NCBI RefSeq assembly: GCF_002749615.1
Contig: NZ_CP024201.1
Span: forward strand, 3,448,501-3,512,500
Length of the DNA: 64,000 bases
Source: Caulobacter mirabilis
Lineage (GTDB): Bacteria; Pseudomonadota; Alphaproteobacteria; Caulobacterales; Caulobacteraceae
Direction: 5' to 3'
Shown: piece by piece, positions 35,836 to 45,254 of the stretch
How positions within the stretch are numbered: position 1 is the first letter of the stretch
Layout of the letters: every line of letters starts with the position of its first letter
Position numbers and translations under genes: made by a program
Notes under the pieces: generated by a model
What the model was told of the DNA's origin: nothing
The model's database searches: none
What the model saw: the letters and a program-made list of their open reading frames with translations, nothing else

Positions 35836-36802
35836 GCGTCCCGGCGACGGCCGGCGCCGCCCCTCGCCGTTGGACGGACACGGCGCCTGCCTCCGCCTGA
35901 GCCGCATGGCGGAGAATCTGATCGGCCAGCCTGGTCCCGTCGCGGCTTGAGATCTCATGCCCAAACATCGGGTCAACGATCAGGCGCGCATGCGGTATCC
36001 GCGCCGCGATGTCCGCGCCGTGAGCCGGCGGCAGCAAGGGATCGCGCGCGCCATGGATGACCAGCGTCGGCGCCTTGATCTCGACGAGCCGCTTGTATCG
36101 GTCGCGGTCGGCCAGGATCGCGGCGTACTGTCGGGCTGGGCCGGCCCCTTCCGGCCATCCGTAGGCGCTTGAGCGCTCCACCCGTTCCTCCAGCTCGACG
36201 ACGTCGGCGGCCGTGAGCTCTCCGGCCAGCAAGCGCCGGAACCGCAGGGCTCGCGCGGTCGCGGACCGAAGATCCGGAGAGCTTCCGCCACCGGACATCG
36301 CCTCGCTGACCTCCCGGGCGGGTCCCGGCAACCCCGGGGCCCCGGACGACGACATCACCAGGACGAGCGAGGCGACCCGGTCCGGCTGGAGGCAGGCGAT
36401 GCGCTGGGCGATCATTCCACCCATCGAGACTCCGACCAGATGGGCCGACCTGACGCCGAGCGCATCCAACAGACCGATCGCATCCGTCGCCATGTCCACG
36501 AGCGGATAAGGCGGTCGCGCCAACGGCGGCAGGCGCAGCGCCGCCGCCAGCCATAGGCGGATCAGCGGCGGCGCCCCATGGGAGTCGAGCCGGCTTGATC
36601 GTCCGACGTCGCGGTTGTCGAAGCGCAGCACCCGCCGACCGCCGGCGACCAGCCCGTCGATCAAGGTGTCCGGCCAGTCCGCCAGGGTCTGGCCAAGGCC
36701 ATGGATCAGGACGACGGGCGCCGCATCCGACCGGCAACCGTGCGCGCGCCACGCCAGGGCGAGGCTCCCGACCTGCGTCAGACTGGCGGCCGGCCCGGTC
36801 AC
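35819..36802 (-). CDS. Alpha/beta hydrolase of the TetR-controlled operon
   Basis: A 327-residue alpha/beta-hydrolase. HG motif LIHGLGQTLADW, FDNRDVGRSSR, nucleophile Ser126 in GVSMGGM, acid Asp254 (IHGARDPLLP) and base His282 (MFGHEIS). The sequence is close to the group of esterases and lactone hydrolases that follow Baeyer-Villiger oxidations. It overlaps the flavin monooxygenase gene by 4 bases, so a monooxygenase-then-hydrolase sequence, in which the ester made by the first is cleaved by the second, is plausible. Its final 17 bases overlap the convergent LysR gene. Confidence 0.88.
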   Translation of the reverse strand: MTGPAASLTQVGSLALAWRAHGCRSDAAPVVLIHGLGQTLADWPDTLIDGLVAGGRRVLRFDNRDVGRSSRLDSHGAPPLIRLWLAAALRLPPLARPPYPLVDMATDAIGLLDALGVRSAHLVGVSMGGMIAQRIACLQPDRVASLVLVMSSSGAPGLPGPAREVSEAMSGGGSSPDLRSATARALRFRRLLAGELTAADVVELEERVERSSAYGWPEGAGPARQYAAILADRDRYKRLVEIKAPTLVIHGARDPLLPPAHGADIAARIPHARLIVDPMFGHEISSRDGTRLADQILRHAAQAEAGAVSVQRRGAAPAVAGTPNRPA

Positions 36803-38187
36803 GCCGCGGCGGTCCAGAGCGACGACGAGGTCGCCAGATCGGAACGCGCATTGCTGACGCCGCGCCGCGACGGCGCATCGGGCGCGCCGATCGAGTCGAG
36901 CAGACGCCCGAGGCCGATCAGAGCGGAACGATGCTCACGCAGGCTGCGCGACTTGGTGTCGGCCTTCTCGACCAGCCGCAGGCCCCGCCAGCGTTGAGCG
37001 AAACGTATGGCGTGATGAGCCGCCAGGCGGCTCATCACGCCATCGCGGTCTCGGGCGTCGAAGGCCGCCATGCGCGCCGACATGTAGCCGGCATCCTGGA
37101 ACAATGGACCGCCGCCCGTACGCGCCTGGCCCAGGCCGGCGATGAACAGCCCTCTCCGTTTGGGGCTCATCATCATCAGGAACAGCAGAGGCAGATCGTC
37201 CCGCCAGTCGATCAGACCGTCTGCTTCGCGAAGCATCGGCAGGGTGATCCGATAGCCGATAGCCCAGAAGATCAAGTCGTAGCTCTTGCGCGATCCGTCG
37301 GCGAAGACCACCGAACCACCGTCGAAGCGCGCGATCTCGGGCCGCACGCCGATCTCGCCCAGCCGGATCCGCCGCAGCAGCTCCGTGTTGATAACCGGGT
37401 GGCTGTCCAGGATGCCGTGGGTCGGTCGCGGCAGGCCCCAGCGCACCGGATCGCCCACCGCCAGGGTGTTCACCACCCAGGCGACGGCCCTGTCCATCCA
37501 CTCGCCCCCCAGCGGGAAGGCCTGCAGCAGGGTGTCCAGCGGCCGCCCCGCGAAGGTTCTCGGGAAGAAATGCACGCCGTGCCGAACCGAAATGTCCGCG
37601 CTGACGCCATGGTGCGACGCGTCGACGGCCGCGTCGCAGGCGGTGTTCCCCGCGCCGACGACCAGCACGCGCTTGCCCGTGAACTGGCGCGGCGAGCGAT
37701 ATCGGTTCGAGGTCATCGCCTCGCCCGTCCACTCGCCCGGATAGTGGGCGACGTTGGGATCGTTGTGATGCCCGCCGGCGATGGTCACGGTCCGGCAGCG
37801 GTAGGCATCACCGCCGGTCGTCTCGACCCGCCAGAGCGCGCCGTCGGCGTCGGCCTCCATCGGCGCGACGCGGGCGACCCCGGTTTCGAAGCGGATCGCC
37901 GGCAACAGGTCGAAGGTCTCGGCGTAGCTGCGGAAGTAGCGCTGCATCTCTGATTTCGAGGGGAAGTCCGGGTAGTCGGCCGGCATCGGGAAGTCCGTGA
38001 ACCCCGTCGAGTATTTCGACGAGATGATATGCGCGGTTTCATAGGCGCCGGTGTGCCAGATGCCGCCCACGTCGGGATTGCGGTCGAGGCAGACGACCGC
38101 CTCGCCCAGCTCTCGCAGCTTCTTGACGATGGGCAGCCCCTGGAAGCCTGCTCCGATCACACAGTGCGTGACGTATCGTTCGGTCAT
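36799..38187 (-). CDS. Flavin-containing monooxygenase with altered signature
   Basis: A 462-residue FAD/NADPH monooxygenase. FAD-binding GAGFQGLP (about 12-19), DVGGIW (39-44), NADPH-binding VVGAGNTACDAA (177-187) and the AIGY motif (FWAIGYRITLP) are present. The expected FxGxxxHxxxY fingerprint just before the NADPH site reads WTGEAMTSNRY (153-163), with Thr159 in place of the His. Members make N- or S-oxides or perform Baeyer-Villiger oxidation. It overlaps the MFS gene upstream and the hydrolase gene downstream by 4 bases each. Substrate unknown. Confidence 0.85.
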   Translation of the reverse strand: MTERYVTHCVIGAGFQGLPIVKKLRELGEAVVCLDRNPDVGGIWHTGAYETAHIISSKYSTGFTDFPMPADYPDFPSKSEMQRYFRSYAETFDLLPAIRFETGVARVAPMEADADGALWRVETTGGDAYRCRTVTIAGGHHNDPNVAHYPGEWTGEAMTSNRYRSPRQFTGKRVLVVGAGNTACDAAVDASHHGVSADISVRHGVHFFPRTFAGRPLDTLLQAFPLGGEWMDRAVAWVVNTLAVGDPVRWGLPRPTHGILDSHPVINTELLRRIRLGEIGVRPEIARFDGGSVVFADGSRKSYDLIFWAIGYRITLPMLREADGLIDWRDDLPLLFLMMMSPKRRGLFIAGLGQARTGGGPLFQDAGYMSARMAAFDARDRDGVMSRLAAHHAIRFAQRWRGLRLVEKADTKSRSLREHRSALIGLGRLLDSIGAPDAPSRRGVSNARSDLATSSSLWTAAA

Positions 38188-39593
38188 CCGACCGTCTCCT
38201 GGATGGGTTGTTTGCTGGGGGAAGTCTCTACGGCCGCGGGATGGCGGCCCGACCGGCGCGCGATGACCGCGCTGATCCGGCGCTGGGCCCGCGCGTCGAT
38301 GGGATAGAGCCAGATCAGGGGAACACTGCAGAGGGCCAGGACCATCGGCGCGCCGACGCTGATCAGCAGCAGGGCGTTCTGGGCCTCGGCGGTCAGGGCG
38401 TGCTCAGGCGAGAAGCCGAGCGCCTTCAGCGCGGGCAGCGCGATCCCCACGCCGACCGCCTCGGAGAGTTTCTGCCCCACGCCCCAGACGGCGATGAACA
38501 AGGCGCCGCGCTGGACGCCGCCCTTCAGCCAGTCGAGGTCGATCACGTCGGCCGCCATCGAGGCGCCGAGGATCAGAGGTCCGGCGTAGGCCAGGCCCGT
38601 CGCCAGCTGCAGGCCGGTGTAGGCCGCGACATTTCCGGCCGGAATGAACGGCATGATCCCCAGGAAGAGCGCGTTCCAGCCCGCCGCCGCCGCCAAAGCC
38701 CGGTGCTTGCCGAGCCGGGCGCCCAGCCAGACCCAGAACGGCGCCCCGACCAGGGCCGCGATGAAGAAGACGAAGATCATCACGTCCGCGGTTTCCGCCA
38801 GGCGCGCGCGGTAGGTGTAGAAGGCGAGCGTCGTCGTCTGGTTGATCCCCGTGCCCAGCGCCGAGACCACGCCGGCGGCCAGCAGCACCAGAAACGGCCC
38901 GTTGGCCAGCAGGCCCGCCCCCCGACGGCGGATGAGCGGGGCGGAGGTTGTCGCCCGCTCCTTCACGGCGAGCAGGAGGATTGCGGCAGTGATCGGCAGG
39001 AGCAGGAATGTCAGCCAGGTGAAGGCCTGGACGTCCGCCGTCATCGCCGCGATGCGATCGCCGCGAAGACCGCTGCTGACGAGAACCGGCGCGGTCACCG
39101 CCATCAGCAGGCCGACCACGGTCATGCCTTCGCGGTAACCCACGATGCGCGACCGTTCGTGGTAGTCGTCGGAAAGCTCGGCCCCCCAGGCGCCGTAGGG
39201 CACGGTGATCAGCGACCAGCCGACATAGAAGGTCAGCGCCCAGCCGAAGAGATAGGCCAGGCTTGCATCGTCCGGCGGCATGAACAGCCGCCAGGACGCC
39301 AGCATCATCACCGGCGTCCCGAGCGCGATCCAGGGCTTGCGGCGCAGACCGGCGACGCCGTCGCGATCGCTCAGCCAACCGACCAGCATGTCGACGCCGA
39401 TGTTGACGACCCGGGCCGCCATCAACGCTAGGCCGACGCCTGCCAGGTCCAGCCCGACGCGATCGGTGTAGATCGGCGCCAGATAGAGCGCGATCGGCAG
39501 GCCGGCCGAGGCCAGCGGCAGGGTCATCAGGCTGTAGGCGATCAGCGATCGCGTCGGCAGCCGTCCGGAACGGGTGGGCGAAAGGGAGGACAC
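38184..39593 (-). CDS. MFS transporter, GPH (MelB-like) type
   Basis: A 469-residue inner-membrane carrier with about 12 hydrophobic segments, of the glycoside-pentoside-hexuronide cation-symporter type: LGTPVMMLASWRLFMPP, VPYGAWGAELSDDYHERSRIVGYREGM and GASMAADVIDLDWLKGG are the characteristic loops. Family members in alphaproteobacteria move sugars, steroid-like compounds or other organics with Na+ or H+. The start is a GTG at 39593 with no obvious ribosome-binding site, which with the preceding hairpin suggests modest expression. It overlaps the monooxygenase gene by 4 bases. Confidence 0.88.
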   Translation of the reverse strand: MSSLSPTRSGRLPTRSLIAYSLMTLPLASAGLPIALYLAPIYTDRVGLDLAGVGLALMAARVVNIGVDMLVGWLSDRDGVAGLRRKPWIALGTPVMMLASWRLFMPPDDASLAYLFGWALTFYVGWSLITVPYGAWGAELSDDYHERSRIVGYREGMTVVGLLMAVTAPVLVSSGLRGDRIAAMTADVQAFTWLTFLLLPITAAILLLAVKERATTSAPLIRRRGAGLLANGPFLVLLAAGVVSALGTGINQTTTLAFYTYRARLAETADVMIFVFFIAALVGAPFWVWLGARLGKHRALAAAAGWNALFLGIMPFIPAGNVAAYTGLQLATGLAYAGPLILGASMAADVIDLDWLKGGVQRGALFIAVWGVGQKLSEAVGVGIALPALKALGFSPEHALTAEAQNALLLISVGAPMVLALCSVPLIWLYPIDARAQRRISAVIARRSGRHPAAVETSPSKQPIQETVG

Positions 39594-39614
39594 GGGGAAC
39601 GCCTGAAAGGGCTT

Positions 39615-39647
39615 GGGCGCGACAACGGACAGGGCCGCCCCGCGCCC
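39615..39647 (-). terminator. Stem-loop between TonB receptor and MFS genes
   Basis: GGGCGCG (39615-39621) can pair with CGCGCCC (39641-39647) around a 19-base loop in the 60-base gap after the receptor stop. Weaker than the other intercistronic stems in this window and without a U tract. Confidence 0.4.
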
Positions 39648-39653
39648 GCGCCG

Positions 39654-42221
39654 TTAGAACTTGACGCCGGCGGCGAGAGAGACCTCTCGCGGCCGGAGGG
39701 TGAAGACGTTTGTCGCCAGCCCGTTCATCGGGTCAGTCAGGTAGTGGCCGGTGACATTGTCGGCGTCCAAGAGGTTGCTGACCGCGACGCGCAGGTAGAG
39801 AGCGCCCGAGGTCGGTCGGACCTCCAGGAAGGCGTTCAGCACCTGCCATCCTTCGATCCGATCGACGGGGTCGTCGTTGAAGATCCGCCCCCAGAAGGCT
39901 GAGCGCACGCTGTAGTCCAGGCGCGCCAAGTAGGTGGCCGGCCCGATGGACCCCGACTTCTGCACCCCGAGCCGGACGGTCCAGTCCGGTGAGTTTGGCA
40001 GTTCGCGTCCCTTCAAACTGACAGGATTGCCGGGCGAGAAGTTCAGCCGCGGGCTGGAGCAGCTGGCGAACGGCCGCCCGCCGGGCAGCCTGGCGGCCTG
40101 CTCGGTCGTGGCGATGCAGTTGCCGCCTAGAGTGGGCGACGAGGAGTCGTTGTCCTTGATCACCACGAAACCCGGCAGCCCGCCGGTCGGATCGCGCGGA
40201 TCGATGCTGAAGGTGTCGCCGACCTCGCTGTGCAGTTTCGAAGCCGAGAAATCCATCTGCCAGCCGTGGTCGAGGTCCAGCAGGCCCTCGGCCTCCAGGC
40301 CCCAGATCCTGGCGTCGACGTTCTCGTTGAGGATGGTGCGGCCCAGGCTCTTGGAGATCTGCAAGCCGTCGTAGTCGTAGTGGAAGGCGTTGAGGCTGAG
40401 GCTGAGGCGGTCGGCCGCCACCGTCTTGATCCCGACCTCGAAGGCGTCGACGAACTCCGGTTCGAACCAGGCCGCAACGCCGACATCAGGGCCATTCGGA
40501 TTGAAGCCGCCGCCCTTGTAGCCGCGCGAGTAGAAGCCGTAGATCAGCGTCTGGTCCGCCGGCTTCCAGTCCAGACCGACGCGGCCGGTCCAGGCCTCGG
40601 TGTGCGAGGTGTTGGAGACATAGGCTGTCTCCTCGAACAACACATTGCGGTTGACCTGGGCCTTGCGGTCCTGGGTCCAGCGAACCCCGCCGGTCAGTTT
40701 CACGTCGTTTGTCAGCTTGACGTAGACCTCGCCGAAGACGGCATAGGACGACAGGTCGCTGACCGGGGTCTCCAACCGAAAGAACGGCGGCGTCGCCCCG
40801 CCCAGCAGAACAGCCGTCGCGTCGAGGACGTTGGAGACGGAGTAGAAGTCCTCCCGACTCTTGTAGTTCAGGTAGAAGAGCCCCGCGAGGAAGTTGACCC
40901 GGCCGTCGAAGTCCGAGGTCAGTCGCGCCTCGTGCAGCCACTGGGTGCTGCGCGACCGGCCTTCCTCCAGTCCATAAGGCCGGTCGAAGGCGCCGAGGAT
41001 CGCGCCGCCGATGCTCCCCTGGTTCTTGGGGTCCGGCGCGCTGACCGGAATGACTCCATCGGGGAAAAGCGCCGTCGGCGAGAAACGGCCGGAGGCGGTC
41101 GAGAAGTCTCCATCGACGAGGTAGCCGCCGCGAGCATTGCGATAGTTGCTGAGCAGGTCGAACTGCAGGTCGCCGAGCTGATGATGCAGACCGAGGGTGA
41201 CGTTGACCGACTTGCTATCGCCTCGCGGATCGAAGTCCATCGCCACCTGGCGGTAGTTCGCGGGCGTGGGGGCGTCGACGAACGGATCGGTTCCGCGGGG
41301 GATGATCGACTGCACGCCGGGCCGGAACGACGTGTCCTCGTAGGCGAGCATCCCGGTCAGGGTTGCGGCGAAGTTGGGCGTTTCGAACCCCAGGCGATCC
41401 GACAGGCAACCCATGGCGCCGACCGGATCCCGGTGGCAGAGGCGCTTGTTGGCGTTCATCGAGTCGCCGCGCGCCCGGCTATAGCCGGCGATCAACTCGA
41501 TGTGCGTGTCGGAGCCGAGCTCAAACCACCAGCTGCTGCGGATGGCGACCAGATCGCCGCCGTTGATCTTCGAGCCGGTGGTCAGGTTGTCGACCCAGCC
41601 GTCCTCGTGGTTGATCCTGAAGGCCAGGCGCGTTGCGGCCTTCTCCCCGAGCGGCAGGTTGAGCATGCCTTCGGCCGAGCGCCCGCCAAACGAGGCGACG
41701 CCTAGTTCCAACGCGGCGCTCTGATCCGGCCCAGGCCGAGTGGTCACGATGTTGATCGCCCCGCCGGTGGCGTTGCGGCCGAACAGCGTGCCTTGCGGAC
41801 CGCGCAGCACTTCCACCCGATCGAGGTCGAAGAACTCGCCGCCGCTGGTGTCGCCCTGGATGAAGGCGCCGTTGACGTGCAGCGCCACGCCGGAATCCGC
41901 GCCGTCGCCGATCACCGAGCGTCCAATGCCGCGGATCGCGAAGTTCGCCCCGCCATAGTTGGTGTCGGTGTAAGTCAGGTTCGGAACCATGATCTGCAGG
42001 TCCCGAGGCGCGTCGAGCTGGCGCGCGTCCAACTGGTCCTGGCTCAGCGCTGTGACCGCGATCGGCACATCGCTCAACCGCTCCTCCTTGCGCTGCGCGG
42101 TGACGATGATCTCGTCCACCATCGCCGTCTGCGCCCAGGCGGTTCCGCCCGGGACCATCGCCGCCAACATCACGCTCATGATCGTCGAGGCCTTCAGGTT
42201 CACCTTCATCCGTCGCGACAT
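39654..42221 (-). CDS. TonB-dependent receptor of the TetR-controlled operon
   Basis: An 855-residue outer-membrane receptor. The ATG at 42221 follows GGAGGAAG and gives a signal peptide (MSRRMKVNLKASTIMSVMLAAMVPGGTAWAQ, in two blocks); a longer frame to 42380 has no support. The plug begins VDEIIVTAQRKEERLSDVPIAVTAL and includes VLRGPQGTLFGRNATGGAINIV. No STN domain, so no FecI/FecR signalling. It ends in VFTLRPREVSLAAGVKF. The class (with IIVTAQRKEE) is abundant in sphingomonads and caulobacters and takes up plant- or soil-derived organics. An AT-rich palindrome like the one by tetR lies 58 to 72 bases upstream. Confidence 0.92.
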   Translation of the reverse strand: MSRRMKVNLKASTIMSVMLAAMVPGGTAWAQTAMVDEIIVTAQRKEERLSDVPIAVTALSQDQLDARQLDAPRDLQIMVPNLTYTDTNYGGANFAIRGIGRSVIGDGADSGVALHVNGAFIQGDTSGGEFFDLDRVEVLRGPQGTLFGRNATGGAINIVTTRPGPDQSAALELGVASFGGRSAEGMLNLPLGEKAATRLAFRINHEDGWVDNLTTGSKINGGDLVAIRSSWWFELGSDTHIELIAGYSRARGDSMNANKRLCHRDPVGAMGCLSDRLGFETPNFAATLTGMLAYEDTSFRPGVQSIIPRGTDPFVDAPTPANYRQVAMDFDPRGDSKSVNVTLGLHHQLGDLQFDLLSNYRNARGGYLVDGDFSTASGRFSPTALFPDGVIPVSAPDPKNQGSIGGAILGAFDRPYGLEEGRSRSTQWLHEARLTSDFDGRVNFLAGLFYLNYKSREDFYSVSNVLDATAVLLGGATPPFFRLETPVSDLSSYAVFGEVYVKLTNDVKLTGGVRWTQDRKAQVNRNVLFEETAYVSNTSHTEAWTGRVGLDWKPADQTLIYGFYSRGYKGGGFNPNGPDVGVAAWFEPEFVDAFEVGIKTVAADRLSLSLNAFHYDYDGLQISKSLGRTILNENVDARIWGLEAEGLLDLDHGWQMDFSASKLHSEVGDTFSIDPRDPTGGLPGFVVIKDNDSSSPTLGGNCIATTEQAARLPGGRPFASCSSPRLNFSPGNPVSLKGRELPNSPDWTVRLGVQKSGSIGPATYLARLDYSVRSAFWGRIFNDDPVDRIEGWQVLNAFLEVRPTSGALYLRVAVSNLLDADNVTGHYLTDPMNGLATNVFTLRPREVSLAAGVKF

Positions 42222-42276
42222 GTCTTCCTCCCCACATGCCTGTTGTTCTTCGGCCGCCCTTTTCGTCGGCCATTTC

Positions 42277-42293
42277 ATAATATTTGTTATTAT
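42277..42293. promoter_or_regulatory. AT-rich palindrome upstream of the TonB receptor, possible TetR operator
   Basis: ATAATATTTGTTATTAT: ATAATA (42277-42282) and TATTAT (42288-42293) are inverted repeats. The right part GTTATTAT is identical to that of the palindrome at 45255-45270. It lies in the 109-base gap between the C45-hydrolase stop and the TonB receptor start, so it could give the receptor its own TetR-controlled promoter. Confidence 0.55.
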
Positions 42294-42330
42294 CTTTATT
42301 GAGCACGCCAATACCGCGCCAGGGCGTCGG

Positions 42331-44028
42331 CTATTCGACCCCGCTGTGCAGTGTGAAACCCATCGGCAGGCGGCGCGCATGTTCCTGATCGAAGGGGATC
42401 TCGAGGTGACGACGCGCCAAAACCGCCAGCCTGGGATTCAGGGCCGTCAGCGGATCAACGTCGGAGCCTGCCGCCAGCACCCCTTCAAGCTTCGCGGCCG
42501 CCTCGCTCCGCCGCCCAAGTCCATCGAGAGCGATCGCCGCCAGATAGGCGGTCTCGGCGCGCTCGTTGGCCGACTGCGGAACGGCGCTCGCGAGCTCCAG
42601 GACCGCCAGGGCATCCGCAAACCGTTCGAGCTTCAGTAACGCCCGCCCAAGGATACGCCGGTGAGCGGCGTCTGCGGGATCGTGCGCGACGGCCTTCTCC
42701 AATTCCGGAAGCGCCGAGGCCACGCCCTCGGCTTCCAGTGTCCGGCGCGCCGACAGGCTGACGCGAAGCGCCGCCCGCTGCGCGCCCAGTGAGAACACCC
42801 CCGCTTCCAGGGAGTCGACCAGGCGGATGTCCCCGCCATCGAACGCGGCCGTGAAATCGAAGCCCACATACGGGCCGTCACAGGTCGGCGCCTCAGCCTG
42901 GCTGACCCACAACCGCCGCGAAGCCGGCTCGGCCACGGCGGACATCACCGTCAGCGGGCCGGCGATGGTTTGCCCCAGGGACCGCACGACGCCGCAGCAG
43001 GGATCGAAACGATCGGCGAGCATCCGCGCCATCGCATCAGGCGTGAGCTCCGGCTCTTCGCCGGCGCGCAACGCACGTTGCAGGCGCGCGAGGGAACCGC
43101 GCGCCTGCCCCCCCGCCAATAGCAGGTCGCGCCCCTCCGCGGCCCCTGAGAAGTGGTTCGCACAGGCGGCCATGCCTTCGATGGGCGCTCGCGCGAACAC
43201 GCCCTGACTATCGCATTCCAGGACGAGCGCCTGATCCCGATCGCCGTCGCCCAGGACGAAGGCGAAGGCGCCCCAGCGCTCGCCGCTCTCCAGCATCCGC
43301 CTGGCGGCCTCGATATCCTGGCCCCCTCGCAACAGTCGGTGTTCAAGAGCCGTGAAACCGGCGCCGACGGGGTGGGCGTGGCGTGAGAACAGGAGATGCC
43401 CGCCGACGCTCAGACCCGCGGCGTTCATGCCGAAGCTGGCCTTCAGAAGCCCCGCCGCGCCGACACGAACGTGAGGCAGCGCGCCCGGCGTCCGCACCAG
43501 CGTCACCGTCGGCGCCGCGTCCCACAGACCCGCGCCGTCATAGTCCTGGTTCTTGGCGTGCAACAGCCGCCCGGCCTGGGTCCGCCCGGCGAGCGCGACC
43601 AGCGCCGTGCATTCGCCGGGGGCGCCCGCGACGGCCTCGAAAGCGGCCAGGATCTGCAGAATCTCGGACCGAAATGTCGCCCGCGACAACACCGCGAACG
43701 GAATCTCCGCCCCGTCGGCCAGCCCTGACAGTTCCGCCTTCAAGGCTTCGTCCAGCCCGTCGACCAGCGAGACGTACAGTCCGTCGACCAAGCCTCGCGC
43801 GGCCTTCGCCTCATCCAGCGTGAGGTGAGCGAAGAGGCCGTCGAAACCGTCCTTCGCCCCGAATACCGGCGCGCACCCCTCAGCGATTTGGCGTTTCAAC
43901 AGTTCGCCATGCTGGAAGCCCAGATCGTAAGGCTCCCCTTCCAGGGTCAGGACGTGAAGACGTCCCGCCTTGGCCAGGGTTCCGAGGCCGCTGCGCGCGA
44001 CAACCTCCAAGCCGGGGGCGTTCACCAC
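42331..44028 (-). CDS. C45-family acyltransferase/hydrolase with C-terminal TPR region
   Basis: A 565-residue protein. The N-terminal 400 residues form a C45 (isopenicillin-N acyltransferase-like) Ntn-hydrolase: YDLGFQHGELLKRQI, then GECTALVAL with Cys140 as the likely autocatalytic nucleophile, and AKNQDYD, LLKASFGMNAAGLSVGGHLL. The last 140 residues are Ala/Leu-rich helices of TPR type (LPELEKAVAHDPADAAHRRILGRALLKLERFADALAVLELAS, in parts), an extension beyond the usual family length of about 350-420. Such enzymes transfer or remove acyl groups on amines. GTG start at 44028 or 44025, overlapping the upstream stop. No signal peptide, so it is cytoplasmic. Confidence 0.85.
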   Translation of the reverse strand: MVNAPGLEVVARSGLGTLAKAGRLHVLTLEGEPYDLGFQHGELLKRQIAEGCAPVFGAKDGFDGLFAHLTLDEAKAARGLVDGLYVSLVDGLDEALKAELSGLADGAEIPFAVLSRATFRSEILQILAAFEAVAGAPGECTALVALAGRTQAGRLLHAKNQDYDGAGLWDAAPTVTLVRTPGALPHVRVGAAGLLKASFGMNAAGLSVGGHLLFSRHAHPVGAGFTALEHRLLRGGQDIEAARRMLESGERWGAFAFVLGDGDRDQALVLECDSQGVFARAPIEGMAACANHFSGAAEGRDLLLAGGQARGSLARLQRALRAGEEPELTPDAMARMLADRFDPCCGVVRSLGQTIAGPLTVMSAVAEPASRRLWVSQAEAPTCDGPYVGFDFTAAFDGGDIRLVDSLEAGVFSLGAQRAALRVSLSARRTLEAEGVASALPELEKAVAHDPADAAHRRILGRALLKLERFADALAVLELASAVPQSANERAETAYLAAIALDGLGRRSEAAAKLEGVLAAGSDVDPLTALNPRLAVLARRHLEIPFDQEHARRLPMGFTLHSGVE

Positions 44029-45191
44029 GCGTTTCCGGTGAAGATGCTTCCGCTCCCGACCAGTTCGGCGCCGTCGGCGAAGTCTCCGGCGCAGTAGGGC
44101 GCGAGCAGATCGAAGAACCAGTCCGGATCAATCACCTCTTCGGGCGCCAGCACGCCGGCGGGCGGACGCGACTGCGGATCCGCGAAGAGATTCAGCGCCA
44201 GGGTCAGCGGCACGCTGGTGGCGCCGCCCATTCCGCCGGCGGGCATGGCGCGCAGCCAGGCCGCCGCCACGGCCGGACGGCCCTCGCTTTGCCCGCTCGC
44301 CCAGCCGAACAACCCAGGCAGCCGCTTCAACGGCGTCCTCTTCGCTTCGCCAGGCTTCCCGAGTTCCCGCGCGGCCTCCCGCAGCGACAGGACTTTCGTG
44401 TCGACCAGGCCCTGCAGCAGCTTCAGCCCCGCGAAGGTGTCCTCGTCCGACCCGGTCATGACGTTCGCGCAGAAGGTCAGACCCCGCACCGTGCGGGGCA
44501 GCGTGACGGCTTCAGGATGTCCGACGGTCCAGACGTTGATCGGGCCGAACTCGGGAAACTCGATCCGACGCCCCCGCAAGGGCTTGACCATGGCCGGTCG
44601 GCCTTCCTCGAACACCTGCACCTGTCCCGACAGCTGCTGCATCCAGTGGATGGCCGCCGCCGAAGGCTCCTGTCGCGCCCGCATCTTCCTGCTGTCCTCG
44701 CCCGACACGTCGTCAATGGACCAGCCGGTCAGCAATTCATCGACGCGATCGAGCGTCCGAGCCGCCTTCATCGCCAGCAGGTTGGTGACGCCGGGGCTGG
44801 CGCCCATGCCGATGACCGCCGTCACGCCTTTGGCGCGCGCCCGCTCGCCTAGTTCCAGCATCTCGAGCGTGGGCTCCCAGTCGTCGCAGATATCGAGATA
44901 GTGGACCCCGGCTTCGATCGCGGCTTCCAGGGTCGGCGCGCCGAGTTCGAAGAACGGCCCCGCGGCGTTGAACACCACATCGGCGTTAGCGATCACCCCC
45001 ATCAGGTTGGCGCGATCGCATAGGTCCACCGCCAGGCCGGTCGCCAGCCCCGGGAAACGCGCGGCCAGCGCCGCGGCGCCGTCGAGATTGCGGTCGGCCA
45101 CCACGATCTCGGACACAAAACTCAGCCCTGCGGCGGTTTCGACCGCCACGCGGCCCATCTCGCCTGCCCCGCCCAAGATCACAATTCGCAT
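44022..45191 (-). CDS. Saccharopine-dehydrogenase-like NAD(P)-binding protein
   Basis: A 389-residue oxidoreductase-like protein starting at the ATG at 45191, which has GAGGAGG 8 bases upstream. MRIVILGGAGEMGRVAVE is the Rossmann GGxGxxG motif and FNAAGPFFELGAPTLEAAIEAGVHYLDICDD is characteristic of the saccharopine dehydrogenase superfamily. The C-terminal part (VTLPRTVRGLTFCANVMTG, PAGGMGGATSVPL) is less conserved. Members of this superfamily reduce imines or oxidise secondary amines; several act in carboxynorspermidine or opine pathways. First gene of the operon divergent from tetR. Substrate unknown. Confidence 0.85.
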   Translation of the reverse strand: MRIVILGGAGEMGRVAVETAAGLSFVSEIVVADRNLDGAAALAARFPGLATGLAVDLCDRANLMGVIANADVVFNAAGPFFELGAPTLEAAIEAGVHYLDICDDWEPTLEMLELGERARAKGVTAVIGMGASPGVTNLLAMKAARTLDRVDELLTGWSIDDVSGEDSRKMRARQEPSAAAIHWMQQLSGQVQVFEEGRPAMVKPLRGRRIEFPEFGPINVWTVGHPEAVTLPRTVRGLTFCANVMTGSDEDTFAGLKLLQGLVDTKVLSLREAARELGKPGEAKRTPLKRLPGLFGWASGQSEGRPAVAAAWLRAMPAGGMGGATSVPLTLALNLFADPQSRPPAGVLAPEEVIDPDWFFDLLAPYCAGDFADGAELVGSGSIFTGNAW

Positions 45192-45254
45192 CACAGCCTC
45201 CTCGACAACGACGGCCAACCTGGCGGAGCGCGACGAAGGATGCAAGAAATTTCG

